From positions 1 through 28,193 of the forward strand of contig CAYJMQ010000022.1 in NCBI GenBank assembly GCA_964371555.1: a DNA stretch of 28,193 bases, given 5' to 3'. This document shows positions 7,627-15,804 of the stretch, in pieces. A model generated the notes under the pieces. It was given only the letters and a program-made list of their open reading frames with translations. It was not told the DNA's origin and did not search any database. The position numbers and the translations under genes were made by a program. Each line of letters starts with the position of its first letter. Position 1 is the first letter of the stretch. The stretch is from CAYJMQ01 sp964371555 (lineage in GTDB: Bacteria > Bdellovibrionota > JACOXK01 > 2-02-FULL-40-11).

Positions 7627-8483
7627 ATATCTTTTTTGACACACTCAGTGTGATTCTAAATCTTTTGCCTCAGCGTTTTCTCAAATGGGTTTGCCGCGCG
7701 ATCGGTTATTTCTGGTTTGTCTGTTTGCGTTATCGCAGGGATGATGTTTTAGAGAACCTCCGGGCTGCCTATAAAAATGAAAAAACTGAATCGGAAATTA
7801 AGAATTTGGCGCTGAAGAATTTTTGCCATTACGTTTATCTTTTTTGTGAACTGATTCAGCTGAGAACGTTGTCTCCGGCTGAACTCAAAAAAAGAATACG
7901 GTTTGAAAACCTGGAATCGATAAAAAAATTCATCGATGGAAAACAGGGCGCTGTTGTTTTAACAGCCCACATGGGGAATTTTGAATGGATGGCCGCAGCC
8001 GCCCCTTTTCATGGGTTGCCGCTTTCTATCGTTGCGCGCATGATGAAAAATGAGACGATGGAAAAAGTTATTTCGCGTCAGCGAAGACGCTGGGGAATCG
8101 GTGTGATTTCGCTCAAAAAGAATGTTCTCTTTTCGATTTTTAAGCATCTTAAGCAGAACCAGGTGGTGGGATTTATGATGGATCAAAGACGAGGGCCTCC
8201 CGAAGGTATTTTTGTGAATTTTTTTGGGCGGCCTGCCGCCACCACCCCGGGGCTGGCCTATCTCGTCGAAAGAACCGATGCCTCTGTCATCCCTTTTTTT
8301 AATTATCGGACCGGGTTCGGGGAATTTGTCGCGAAATTTGAAGAGCCGATCCCTTATAAAAGAATTGGCGGGCGCCGGCAAAATATATATCATAATACGC
8401 AGCAATACACGGGGGTTATTGAGAAAATGATTCGTGAGCATCCGGAACAGTGGTTTTGGATACATCGGAGATGGCGCCAATGA
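7614..8483 (+). CDS. lpxL: Lipid A late acyltransferase (LpxL/HtrB family)
   Basis: This 289-aa inner-membrane protein is of the lysophospholipid acyltransferase type. It would transfer a secondary acyl chain from acyl-ACP to the Kdo-lipid A precursor. An N-terminal hydrophobic segment (about residues 5-38) anchors it. The catalytic HX4E motif is His119-MGNF-Glu124. The downstream segment FMMDQRRGPPEG and the ending PEQWFWIHRRW are family hallmarks. LpxL, LpxM and LpxP cannot be separated from sequence alone, so the symbol denotes the family. It overlaps the lpxK end by 13 nt and shares an ATGA with the next gene, which indicates coupled translation. Confidence 0.92.
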   Translation: MSILNIFFDTLSVILNLLPQRFLKWVCRAIGYFWFVCLRYRRDDVLENLRAAYKNEKTESEIKNLALKNFCHYVYLFCELIQLRTLSPAELKKRIRFENLESIKKFIDGKQGAVVLTAHMGNFEWMAAAAPFHGLPLSIVARMMKNETMEKVISRQRRRWGIGVISLKKNVLFSIFKHLKQNQVVGFMMDQRRGPPEGIFVNFFGRPAATTPGLAYLVERTDASVIPFFNYRTGFGEFVAKFEEPIPYKRIGGRRQNIYHNTQQYTGVIEKMIREHPEQWFWIHRRWRQ

Positions 8484-9445
8484 TTCGCTCTTTTGGCCTT
8501 CTCCTCTTATTTTGCCTGCAGCTCTCCTGCGGAGGTTTTCGCACGGTGGAAAAGCTTGAAAAGATTATCCCCCCCCAGGATTTGGAAGAAAAAATAGCCA
8601 TTGAAACGAGGGAAAATGCCAAAAAACCGGGAAACCAAAAACAGAAAAAAGGGGTGAAAAGCAAAAAAACAGCTTCTGCTTTTTTACGACCGGAAGCGGT
8701 TGAAAGAGCGAAGGCGTACGCGAATGTAAAATCTTTCCGGGAGGGGGAGAAGACGACGCTCGCCTTTAGCTGGTTTTCAATCAAGGGGGGGGATGTGACG
8801 CTTGAAGTTCATCCCTTTGTCTATATCAATGGGAGAAAAACGTATCATTTTATCGGGCGTGCAAAGTCAGGAGCCGCGATGGATCTGATTCACAGCATCG
8901 ACGACTGGATTGAAAGCAATGTGGATGTCGACACATTTTACCCGATCAAAACAGCGCTTCACGGAATTGAAACAGATCGTTTGCGCGAGGGGCGCACTTT
9001 TTTTGATTATGTGAATGGGAAGATTCATTATTGGATGAAGCGGGTTCATGTGAAAAAGGGGGTGAAAGAGGAGCGGCGGGTTGACGATTTCAAACCGGGG
9101 ATAGTCGATGTCTTTACATCGGCATTTTTACTTCGGGCGCAGAAATTGGAGGTTGGCAAGACCTATTATTCGGATGTTTATAATGAAGGGAAGCATCTTT
9201 CCGTTGAGGCCGAGGTTTTGCGCCGTGAGAAATTAGATACCGATATTGGCGAATTCGACACGCTTGTTGTGCGTCCGATCGCGCGTTTTGAAGGAATTTT
9301 AAAGACCTCGGGCGATTCAACCATCTGGCTGACCGATGACGAACGTCATTTCATTTTGCGGCTTGAAACAAAGATCAAAATCGGTTATCTCGTCGGGGAA
9401 GTGAAGAAGATTGAAGATCCGGAGTACAAACTTCCCAAACCCTAA
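8480..9445 (+). CDS. DUF3108-type lipoprotein
   Basis: This 321-aa protein has a DUF3108 domain (about residues 85-310), marked by LAFSWFSIKGGDVTLEV, conserved Tyr-His-Phe and Asp-Trp-Ile segments, and the late VRPIARFEGILK strand. The function of the family is not established. ATG 8480 is chosen over GTG 8450 because it forms an ATGA overlap with the preceding stop. It also places a lipoprotein signal at once (MIRSFGLLLL, then lipobox LQLSC with Cys17). Gly18 after the Cys does not signal inner-membrane retention, so outer-membrane sorting is likely. A Lys/Gln-rich linker follows (about 45-65). Its place between lipid A acylation and Kdo transfer suggests envelope work. Confidence 0.8.
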   Translation: MIRSFGLLLLFCLQLSCGGFRTVEKLEKIIPPQDLEEKIAIETRENAKKPGNQKQKKGVKSKKTASAFLRPEAVERAKAYANVKSFREGEKTTLAFSWFSIKGGDVTLEVHPFVYINGRKTYHFIGRAKSGAAMDLIHSIDDWIESNVDVDTFYPIKTALHGIETDRLREGRTFFDYVNGKIHYWMKRVHVKKGVKEERRVDDFKPGIVDVFTSAFLLRAQKLEVGKTYYSDVYNEGKHLSVEAEVLRREKLDTDIGEFDTLVVRPIARFEGILKTSGDSTIWLTDDERHFILRLETKIKIGYLVGEVKKIEDPEYKLPKP

Positions 9446-9453
9446 GACACCCA

Positions 9454-10758
9454 ATGATGATATTTATTTTTTTGTATAATATTTTGATTACGGCGGCATT
9501 TTTCGCTGTTTCTCCCTATCTTTTGTATCGCCTCATATCCCGGAAGAAATATCGTCAAGGGCTCGGTGAGCGTTTCGGATTGATCTCTCGAGAAAAGATT
9601 GAAAGGTGTAAAAACCCAACCGTCTGGTTTCACGCGGTTTCTGTCGGTGAAGCCTCTGCGATTTATCCCTTGTATCTTGTTTTTAAGGAAAGGTATCCGG
9701 AATCGTCTGTTGTTTTTTCAACGACAACAGCGACGGGGCAGGCATGGGTTCGCAAGCAGTTTCTTCATGCCAATGATATTCCCCTCTATTTTCCGATTGA
9801 TCTCTATTGGGTCGTGGAACGGGTATTGAACCGCCTGCGTCCAAAGCTTTTTATTTCAGCGGAGACAGAGATCTGGCCTAATTTCTGGTGGAGCGCCTAT
9901 CGAAGGGGGACGAGACTTGCGCTTGTGAATGGACGGCTTTCCAATCGGTCATTCCGGCGATATTCAAAGATTGTTTTTTTCTTAAAACATGTTCTTGATA
10001 AGCTTTCGTTTATTACCGTTCAGACGGAAGAAGATGCCCAAAAATTTGGCGCGTTGGGTGTGCCCGCCGGACGGCTGACGGTCAGCGGCAATCTTAAATT
10101 TGAGATTTCTCTTTCAGAGAGAGAAATTTCGCTTCAGAAAGAAGATTTGAAAAAAGCGCTTGGGATCGGAGATGAATTTGTTTTGATGGGGGGGAGCACC
10201 CATGCGGGGGAAGAAAAAATTTTGCTGGACAGTTATCTGAATTTGAAGAAACGGTTTTCCGGACTTCGCCTGATTTTGGCGCCCCGTCACCCGGAGCGTT
10301 TTACGGAGGTAAAAAATCTCATTGAGGAAGCGGGATTTCGTTGTTTTGTCGTCTCTGAAGGAGGGGGGCGAAAATGGAATTCCGAAGAGATTTTGCTTGT
10401 AGATGTGATGGGGGAACTCTGTCGCTATTACTCCCTGGCAACGATTGTATTTATGGGTAAGAGCCTGACTGCGCATGGGGGGCAGAATCTTTTGGAACCG
10501 GCCGCGCTCGGGAAAGTGATTTTATTTGGACCCTATATGGAAAATTTCAGGGAAATTGCGGATCAGTTTTTGCGATTTCGGGCGGCCACAGAGGTGTTTG
10601 ATCCGGTGATGCTTGAGAGAGAGATTGAAAAATATTTAAGTTCTGAAACTTTACGCAGGCTCTCTGAGTCGAAAGCTGTCCAGTTGATTCAGAAAAATAA
10701 AGGGGCATTGGCATTCACGTTAAAACGGATTGAGGAGCAGTTTGTATGTCAGCCCTGA
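9454..10758 (+). CDS. waaA: 3-deoxy-D-manno-octulosonic acid (Kdo) transferase WaaA
   Basis: This 434-aa inner-membrane GT-B enzyme (GT30) adds Kdo from CMP-Kdo to the lipid A precursor. An N-terminal membrane anchor covers about residues 3-25. Catalytic Glu66 lies in HAVSVGEASA. SAETEIWPN and the nucleotide-binding region AHGGQNLLEPAALGK with ILFGPYMENF are diagnostic. The start has two ATGs in a row; the first is used, 8 nt after the DUF3108 stop. It overlaps the heptose kinase by 13 nt. Whether one or more Kdo residues are added cannot be told from sequence. kdsC and kdsB for its donor lie downstream in the same operon. Confidence 0.95.
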   Translation: MMIFIFLYNILITAAFFAVSPYLLYRLISRKKYRQGLGERFGLISREKIERCKNPTVWFHAVSVGEASAIYPLYLVFKERYPESSVVFSTTTATGQAWVRKQFLHANDIPLYFPIDLYWVVERVLNRLRPKLFISAETEIWPNFWWSAYRRGTRLALVNGRLSNRSFRRYSKIVFFLKHVLDKLSFITVQTEEDAQKFGALGVPAGRLTVSGNLKFEISLSEREISLQKEDLKKALGIGDEFVLMGGSTHAGEEKILLDSYLNLKKRFSGLRLILAPRHPERFTEVKNLIEEAGFRCFVVSEGGGRKWNSEEILLVDVMGELCRYYSLATIVFMGKSLTAHGGQNLLEPAALGKVILFGPYMENFREIADQFLRFRAATEVFDPVMLEREIEKYLSSETLRRLSESKAVQLIQKNKGALAFTLKRIEEQFVCQP

Positions 10759-11801
10759 AAATTGAAACGAGAGATCTCCTGAAAGTGGTCGATCGTTTTT
10801 CCAAGCCCTCGATTTTGGTGTTGGGGGATATGATTCTGGATCGCTATCTTTGGGGGGATGTTGAGAGAATTTGTCCAGAGGCGCCGGTTCCAGTTGTAGA
10901 TGTCAAACGGACATCGCTCATGCTTGGCGGGGCCGGAAATGTGGCTGCAAATTTAAGAACCTTCGGGGCCAGGGTCTCGGTTTTAACCTGTATCGGAAAG
11001 GATGTGGGGGGAAGAGAGGTAAAGCGATTGCTGGGAGATCTGGGTGTGGAAGGGTCAGGCTTGATTGAAGACAGCGATCGGGAGACAACAGAAAAAACAA
11101 GGGTCGTTGCCAGGCATCAGCAAGTCGTGCGATTTGACCGGGGAACAAGGAATATCATCCCGGAAGTAACCACAGGGAAAATCTTTCAATATCTTGAAAA
11201 ACAGTGGGACGATTTTGATGCCATTGTGATTTCAGATTATGGCAAGGGGATGATCTCCCCATCGCTTTTTAAACAGATTAAAAAATTAAATGAAAGGCAG
11301 CCCAAGTTGGTTACCGTTGATCCCAAAGAGAGAAATATTGGTCTCTATAAAAAGGTTTCCCTGATTACCCCCAATAAAAAAGAGGCGGCGTATGCGGCGG
11401 GCAAAGAGATCGAAACGGAAGGGGATCTCAAAGAGGTTGGGAAAAAGATTATCCGCGAACTCCAGTGTGAAAATCTTGTTATCACGCTGGGGGGGGATGG
11501 AATGGCTTTTTTCAGACGAGACGGGGAATTTTTAAAAATTCCGACTTTCGCGCGGGAGGTCTTTGACGTCAGCGGCGCGGGCGACACCGTGATCAGCACG
11601 ATTACGCTCGCCCTTTGCTGCGGGGCGACGCTCCCTCAGGCGATCATTCTTGCCAATTATGCCGCGGGTGTTGTTGTTGGGAAGGTTGGAACAGCCTCCG
11701 TAACGCCAGGCGAGCTTAGAACCTATATAGGAGTTGAAAAAAGGCATGAGCATTCCCAAAAAACCACTCCCCGTGAAATTTATAACCAGTATCATCTATA
11801 A
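10746..11801 (+). CDS. rfaE1: D-beta-D-heptose 7-phosphate kinase (RfaE1/HldA type)
   Basis: This PfkB-family kinase phosphorylates D-glycero-manno-heptose 7-phosphate at O-1 for ADP-heptose synthesis. It is 351 aa. The family features are GDMILDRYLWGDVERICPE near the N-terminus, a GGAGNVAANL motif, and DVSGAGDT (274-281) with Asp280 as catalytic base. It matches only the kinase half of E. coli HldE. The cytidylyltransferase-like RfaE2 half is absent and must be encoded elsewhere. A good Shine-Dalgarno (GAGGAG, 10732-10737) precedes ATG 10746. The last about 20 codons run beyond the usual family end and overlap the DUF4416 gene by 56 nt. Confidence 0.93.
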   Translation: MSALKIETRDLLKVVDRFSKPSILVLGDMILDRYLWGDVERICPEAPVPVVDVKRTSLMLGGAGNVAANLRTFGARVSVLTCIGKDVGGREVKRLLGDLGVEGSGLIEDSDRETTEKTRVVARHQQVVRFDRGTRNIIPEVTTGKIFQYLEKQWDDFDAIVISDYGKGMISPSLFKQIKKLNERQPKLVTVDPKERNIGLYKKVSLITPNKKEAAYAAGKEIETEGDLKEVGKKIIRELQCENLVITLGGDGMAFFRRDGEFLKIPTFAREVFDVSGAGDTVISTITLALCCGATLPQAIILANYAAGVVVGKVGTASVTPGELRTYIGVEKRHEHSQKTTPREIYNQYHL

Positions 11802-12267
11802 AGATCCCAACCTTTGCGAGGAAGGGAGTTTGCTTCTCAAAAGAAAATGGGGGGAGATCGATATTCGTGAAGAGAAGCTTCCGTTTACTCACACCGATTA
11901 TTATCATGAAGAGTTCGGGAGCCCTCTTTTTCGCAGTTTTTTTAGTTTTGAAAAATTGCGCTTGAGGGAGGGGTTGATTGAAGCCAAGCTCTTTTCGAAT
12001 GAAATTGAGAATCGGCTTGCAAAAAGCGATGGCAGGCGTACTATAAACGTCGATCCCGGGTATTTGACAGATGGGCAGCTTATTTTGGCAACGGGGAAGA
12101 ATTATTCTCATCGTGTCTATTTGGGGAGCGGCATTTTTGCCGATCTTACATTGATCTATAAAGATAGGAAGTTTCAGCCGCTGCCATGGACATATCCTGA
12201 TTATCAGGAAGAAGGGATGCAGATCATACTGTTAAAGATCAGACAAAAATATTTGGAACAAAGATGA
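11746..12267 (+). CDS. DUF4416 family protein
   Basis: This 173-aa protein is recognisable as DUF4416 by the order of its conserved blocks. These are an ...THTDYYHEEFGSPL segment, FSFEKL, EAKLFSNEIE, the strong block INVDPGYLTDGQLILATG with YSHRVYLG, and a closing PLPWTYPDY. It has no signal peptide or membrane segment, so it is probably cytoplasmic. The function of the family is unknown. ATG 11746 is preferred to TTG 11734, which would abut the AGGAG at 11729-11733. The gene overlaps the heptose kinase upstream and shares ATGA with kdsC downstream. A role linked to Kdo/heptose supply or LPS assembly is an inference from position alone. Confidence 0.88.
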   Translation: MSIPKKPLPVKFITSIIYKDPNLCEEGSLLLKRKWGEIDIREEKLPFTHTDYYHEEFGSPLFRSFFSFEKLRLREGLIEAKLFSNEIENRLAKSDGRRTINVDPGYLTDGQLILATGKNYSHRVYLGSGIFADLTLIYKDRKFQPLPWTYPDYQEEGMQIILLKIRQKYLEQR

Positions 12268-12833
12268 AAAAAATGCCGCCTAAAAAAAGCCTTAAAGAAA
12301 AAATCAAAAAAATTAAGATGATTATTTTGGATGTAGATGGGGTTCTGACCGACGGGGGGCTCATGATCGGTCATAACGGCTTTGAATATATGAAGTTCAA
12401 CGTACAGGATGGGGCGGGAATTGTGATGGCTCAAAAGGTGGGATATCGCTTTGCGCTCATTACGGGAAGAAATACGGCGATTGTAGATCGGAGAGCCGAA
12501 ATTCTCCACATCGCCGACGTTTTTCAGAATCGCTTTTTTAAAATCGAGACTTATGAAGAGGTTATTAAAAAATATCATCTGAAAGATGAGGAGGTTTGCT
12601 ACATCGGCGATGATCTTTTGGATCTTCCGGTTTTGGAGAGGGTTGGTTTTTCGTCTGCTCCGGCAAACGCTGTCGATGATGTAAAAGAGAAAGTCGATTA
12701 TGTGACAGTCCGAAAGGGGGGAAAAGGGGCTGTGCGTGAAATGATCGATCTCATCTTAAATCTCACAGGGAAGAAAGAAAAACTGCTCCAGGCGATCCGC
12801 CATCAGACAATCCCCGAAGTCAAGTTGTCATGA
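12264..12833 (+). CDS. kdsC: Kdo-8-phosphate phosphatase KdsC
   Basis: This HAD-superfamily phosphatase removes phosphate from Kdo-8-phosphate, the step before CMP activation. It is 189 aa, the expected size, with no cap domain. Motif I is LDVDGVLTDG with nucleophile Asp23 and Asp25. Motif II is ITGR. Motif III/IV is YIGDDLLDLPVL, followed by the typical SSAPANAV and GGKGAVRE segments. A basic, Lys-rich N-terminus precedes motif I. It overlaps both neighbours by 4 nt, so it is translationally coupled between DUF4416 and kdsB. kdsA and kdsD are not in the window. Confidence 0.95.
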   Translation: MKKMPPKKSLKEKIKKIKMIILDVDGVLTDGGLMIGHNGFEYMKFNVQDGAGIVMAQKVGYRFALITGRNTAIVDRRAEILHIADVFQNRFFKIETYEEVIKKYHLKDEEVCYIGDDLLDLPVLERVGFSSAPANAVDDVKEKVDYVTVRKGGKGAVREMIDLILNLTGKKEKLLQAIRHQTIPEVKLS

Positions 12834-13627
12834 AGGTGACAGTTGTCATTCCTGCCCGTTATGGCTCAACCCGTTTTCCGGGAAAGCCGCTTGCCGATAT
12901 TTCAGGCAAACCGATGGTTCAGCATGTCTATGAGCGTGCTTCGCAGGCAACACTCGTCGATGAAGTCTTTGTTGCGACGGATGACCTGCGGATTGCAGAG
13001 GCTGTGGAGTCGTTTCATGGGAAGGTGGTTTTAACATCCAAAGAGTGCCGCAGCGGCACCGATCGCATGGCAGAAGCGGCCAGAAATTTCTCTTCGGATG
13101 TTTTCATCAATGTGCAGGGGGATGAGCCGCTCATTTCGCCAAAACTAATCGATCAAATTGCCTCCTCACTCATTTCTGACACAAAAGTAAGAATTGTTTC
13201 GGCCGGCATTTCTTTCAAATCAAGAGAAGATTTCCTCGATCCCAATATCGTCAAGGTTTTAACCGATCGTCAAGCTTATGCGATCTATTTTTCGAGATAT
13301 CCAATTCCATTTTTAAAAGACGCCTGGCAAAAGGCGGCTCATTTCCAAAAGAGTTTGGCCCAAAAGAGTTGGGACGATTATTATTCCGAATATTCTTTTG
13401 AAAGGCTCAAGCAGTCAGCGGTTAAGAAGCATCTTGGAATTTATGGTTTCAGACGGGAGGAGCTCCTGAAATTTTCACAATGGGAACCGACACCCCTGGA
13501 ATGCCAGGAGGAGCTCGAACAGCTTCGTATTCTGGAACACGGGGGGAAGATCAAAATTGTTCCGACCGAAGAAGAATCGATCGCCGTAGACAGGCCCCAG
13601 GATTTAGCTAAGATCATTTTTTCTTAA
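12830..13627 (+). CDS. kdsB: CMP-Kdo synthetase KdsB
   Basis: This cytidylyltransferase activates Kdo with CTP to give the WaaA donor. It is 265 aa against about 248 in E. coli. The motifs IPARYGSTRFPGKPL (residues 6-20), CRSGTDR and NVQGDEP are clear, as is HLGIYGFRREELLKF. The extra length is an insertion of about 20 residues between the RYPIPF and HLGIY motifs. It includes a 15-nt duplicated stretch (QKSLAQKSW). It is the last gene of the LPS operon. A convergent P-type ATPase gene ends 78 nt downstream, and no strong terminator is evident between them. Confidence 0.95.
   Translation: MKVTVVIPARYGSTRFPGKPLADISGKPMVQHVYERASQATLVDEVFVATDDLRIAEAVESFHGKVVLTSKECRSGTDRMAEAARNFSSDVFINVQGDEPLISPKLIDQIASSLISDTKVRIVSAGISFKSREDFLDPNIVKVLTDRQAYAIYFSRYPIPFLKDAWQKAAHFQKSLAQKSWDDYYSEYSFERLKQSAVKKHLGIYGFRREELLKFSQWEPTPLECQEELEQLRILEHGGKIKIVPTEEESIAVDRPQDLAKIIFS
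13345..13374. repeat. 15-nt imperfect tandem duplication in kdsB
   Basis: CCAAAAGAGTT occurs at 13345 and again at 13360, with the following bases also similar, giving a 15-nt period. It encodes QKSLAQKSW within an insertion absent from E. coli KdsB. Confidence 0.6.
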
Positions 13628-13705
13628 GTAACATCGAATCTTTTTGAAAAGAAGATAAAAAATCGTATCGTCCGGCTATTGAGCATACTTTTTCCTCTGG
13701 GACAA

Positions 13706-15769
13706 TCAGTTCTTTCTTTGAGTTACGAGTCGCGCTGAATTAATCACAACGGAAAGAGAGCTCAGGGTCATGCAGGCGGCCGCGATCATCGGATTTAGGA
13801 GACCGGCTGCCGCGACGGGGATGGTCAAGGCGTTGTAGACAAAGGCGAGAAAAAGATTCTGGCGAATTTTTGTGATTGTTTTTTTGCCGATTCGGATCGC
13901 CTCAGCCGCTTTTGTAATATCCCCATGGATCAAAACAGCATCCGCGGCTTCAAGGGCAATGTCTGAGCCGCTCCCCATTGCAATTCCGAGATCCGAAGCC
14001 ATGAGAGCGGGAGCATCATTGATGCCGTCGCCGACCATGCCGACCCGTTTCCCCTGGGCTTTCCATGTTTCGATTTTTTGCGCCTTCTCTTGCGGTTTAA
14101 GAAATCCGAAGAATTTTTGAAGCTTGAGTTTCGAAGAAACTGCTTCAGCCGAAGACTCGTTGTCTCCCGTGAGAAGCACAGGCTCAATCTTTTCTTTTTT
14201 TAAATCATCGATGCTCGCCATCGCGCCTTCCCTTATTTTGTCTGTCAGAACAAACGAGGCGAGCCATTCTTTTTCACTCGCCGCATGGAGAACCGTTTTC
14301 CCCCTCTCGATTTGGGACTCAAATTTTTCAAAAATTTCCGGTTCAAGACCGGTCTGTTTCATCAGTTCTTTATTTCCAAGAAAATATTTTTTAAGACCTA
14401 TGTTTCCCCCTATGTTTCCAACGATGCCAAGCCCTGGAATCGATTTGAGATGGGATGTCTCTTCAATTTTTAAGATATTCCTTTCGCCCCATGTCGCAAC
14501 CGCTTTTGAAAGGGGATGTGTGGATTGTTTTGCCATTGAAACTATTTTTCCCAAGAGCTCTGTGTCTGATTGCTTTGAATGATTAAAAAAATTTAAAACA
14601 GAAGGGCGCCCCTCGGTAATCGTGCCGGTTTTGTCAAAACAGAGCATGTTTAACGCCCCCATTTTTTCAAAGACGGAGGCATCTTTAAAAAGAATTCCCC
14701 TTCTGGCTGCCATTGTGGAAGCAGAAAAGACGGCGATGGGGGTCGCAAGACCGAGCGCGCAGGGGCAGGCAATGAGAAGAACGGCGATTGCTGAAAGCAT
14801 CCCTTTCATTGCATTTTGGTCAAAGCCCCACCAGAAAAGAAAGGTAAGCGCCGCAATTCCGATGACGGCAGGCACAAAATAGAAAGCAACGCGATCGGCA
14901 ATGCGCTGAATCGGGGCTTTGGTTGACTGGATTTTTTCGACGAGTCTTACCATTTGAGAAAAAAGGGTTGCCTCTCCCGCCTTTTCAACTTCAATTTTTA
15001 GAACTCCTTCCTGATTGATCGTGGCGCCGATGACAGAATCCCCCGGGGTTTTATGAGAGGGGATCGCCTCCCCCGTCATCATCGATTCATCGACAGCCGA
15101 TTCTCCCTGAATGATCTTTCCGTCCGCGGGTATTTTTTCACCGGCAAGTACGATACAAATATCCCCTTTTTTCAGCTGATCGGAAGAAAGAGTCGTCTCT
15201 TTATTATTTCTTAAGACCCTTGCCATGGCGGGTTTGAGTTCAAGAAGTTTTGCGAGGGAAGAAGCAGCCCTCGTTTTTATTTTTGACTCCAAAAAATTCC
15301 CAAAAAGAATCAGGGCAATAATGACGGCCGCTGAATCAAAATAGACGGGGAGATTTTTTTCGAAAAAAAATGAGCTAAAAACCGCAAGCATACTATAAAG
15401 AAAAGCGGCGCCGCTCCCCAACGCAACCAGCGTATCCATATCCGTTCTTCGTTGTTTGAGCGATGCCAATGCCGAAATAAAAAAACGCCGTCCCGATGTT
15501 ATGAATAGAATAGTTGTGAGAACAAATTGAATTTCATCAGAAAAGGGGATCTCAAGCGGGGACATAGCCAAAAGAAACACAGGGAGGGCCAATGCGAAGG
15601 CCAGACTTAAGTTTTTCTTCTCTTTTTTCAGGCGCTCTTTTTGATCAAAAATTGTTGCGCCGGGCGCTCCATGACAACAGCTGGTTTCCATATTTTCTTT
15701 TACATAACATGGATCTTTATAGATACGCCATTTCTTTTGAAATGGCCAAATGGTGTTATCTGATTTCAT
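13706..15769 (-). CDS. copA: Copper-translocating P1B-type ATPase (CopA-like)
   Basis: This is a heavy-metal P-type ATPase exporting Cu+ from the cytoplasm. It has the CPC membrane motif (ACPCALGLATP), actuator MTGEA, phosphorylation motif DKTGT, the P1B STHPL motif, hinge GDGINDAPAL, and the last-helix residues YN and MTLSS typical of Cu+ selectivity. It lacks an N-terminal HMA domain. Instead a short segment with Asp-Pro-Cys and Cys-Cys-His (ETSCCHG) precedes the first helix. The start is uncertain. The longest frame begins at 15850, but it overlaps the divergent gene. ATGs at 15769 (687 aa, listed) and 15691 (661 aa) are more likely, and none has a strong ribosome site. Confidence 0.92.
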   Translation of the reverse strand: MKSDNTIWPFQKKWRIYKDPCYVKENMETSCCHGAPGATIFDQKERLKKEKKNLSLAFALALPVFLLAMSPLEIPFSDEIQFVLTTILFITSGRRFFISALASLKQRRTDMDTLVALGSGAAFLYSMLAVFSSFFFEKNLPVYFDSAAVIIALILFGNFLESKIKTRAASSLAKLLELKPAMARVLRNNKETTLSSDQLKKGDICIVLAGEKIPADGKIIQGESAVDESMMTGEAIPSHKTPGDSVIGATINQEGVLKIEVEKAGEATLFSQMVRLVEKIQSTKAPIQRIADRVAFYFVPAVIGIAALTFLFWWGFDQNAMKGMLSAIAVLLIACPCALGLATPIAVFSASTMAARRGILFKDASVFEKMGALNMLCFDKTGTITEGRPSVLNFFNHSKQSDTELLGKIVSMAKQSTHPLSKAVATWGERNILKIEETSHLKSIPGLGIVGNIGGNIGLKKYFLGNKELMKQTGLEPEIFEKFESQIERGKTVLHAASEKEWLASFVLTDKIREGAMASIDDLKKEKIEPVLLTGDNESSAEAVSSKLKLQKFFGFLKPQEKAQKIETWKAQGKRVGMVGDGINDAPALMASDLGIAMGSGSDIALEAADAVLIHGDITKAAEAIRIGKKTITKIRQNLFLAFVYNALTIPVAAAGLLNPMIAAACMTLSSLSVVINSARLVTQRKN
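15727..15746. repeat. 8-bp perfect hairpin near the copA start
   Basis: GCCATTTC (15727-15734) and GAAATGGC (15739-15746) pair perfectly around TTTT. If copA starts at 15691 this lies in the leader shared with the divergent gene and could be an operator. If it starts at 15769 it is coding. Confidence 0.4.
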
Positions 15770-15787
15770 TTGCTTGTTATTCCGTGA

Positions 15788-15793
15788 TATATT
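15788..15793 (+). promoter_or_regulatory. Candidate -10 box of the phosphatase-superfamily gene
   Basis: TATATT ends 11 nt before ATG 15805. TTCATT at 15765-15770 is a weak -35, 17 nt upstream. Transcription would start about 5 nt before the ATG, leaving no room for a Shine-Dalgarno, and none is seen. Confidence 0.35.
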
Positions 15794-15804
15794 GAAATTA
15801 CTAA

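Noticed and set aside
7959..8480. 173-codon minus-strand open frame
   Set aside because: Antisense to the conserved core and C-terminus of the LpxL-like gene, with no family features.
12204..12578. 124-codon minus-strand frame
   Set aside because: Antisense to kdsC, including its catalytic motifs; a shadow of AT-rich codons.
13628..13705. Terminator between kdsB and copA
   Set aside because: Only a very short AT stem (CTTTT/AAAAG) is visible, too weak to call.
14124..14582. 152-codon plus-strand frame
   Set aside because: Antisense to the nucleotide-binding domain of the copper ATPase, with no recognisable features.
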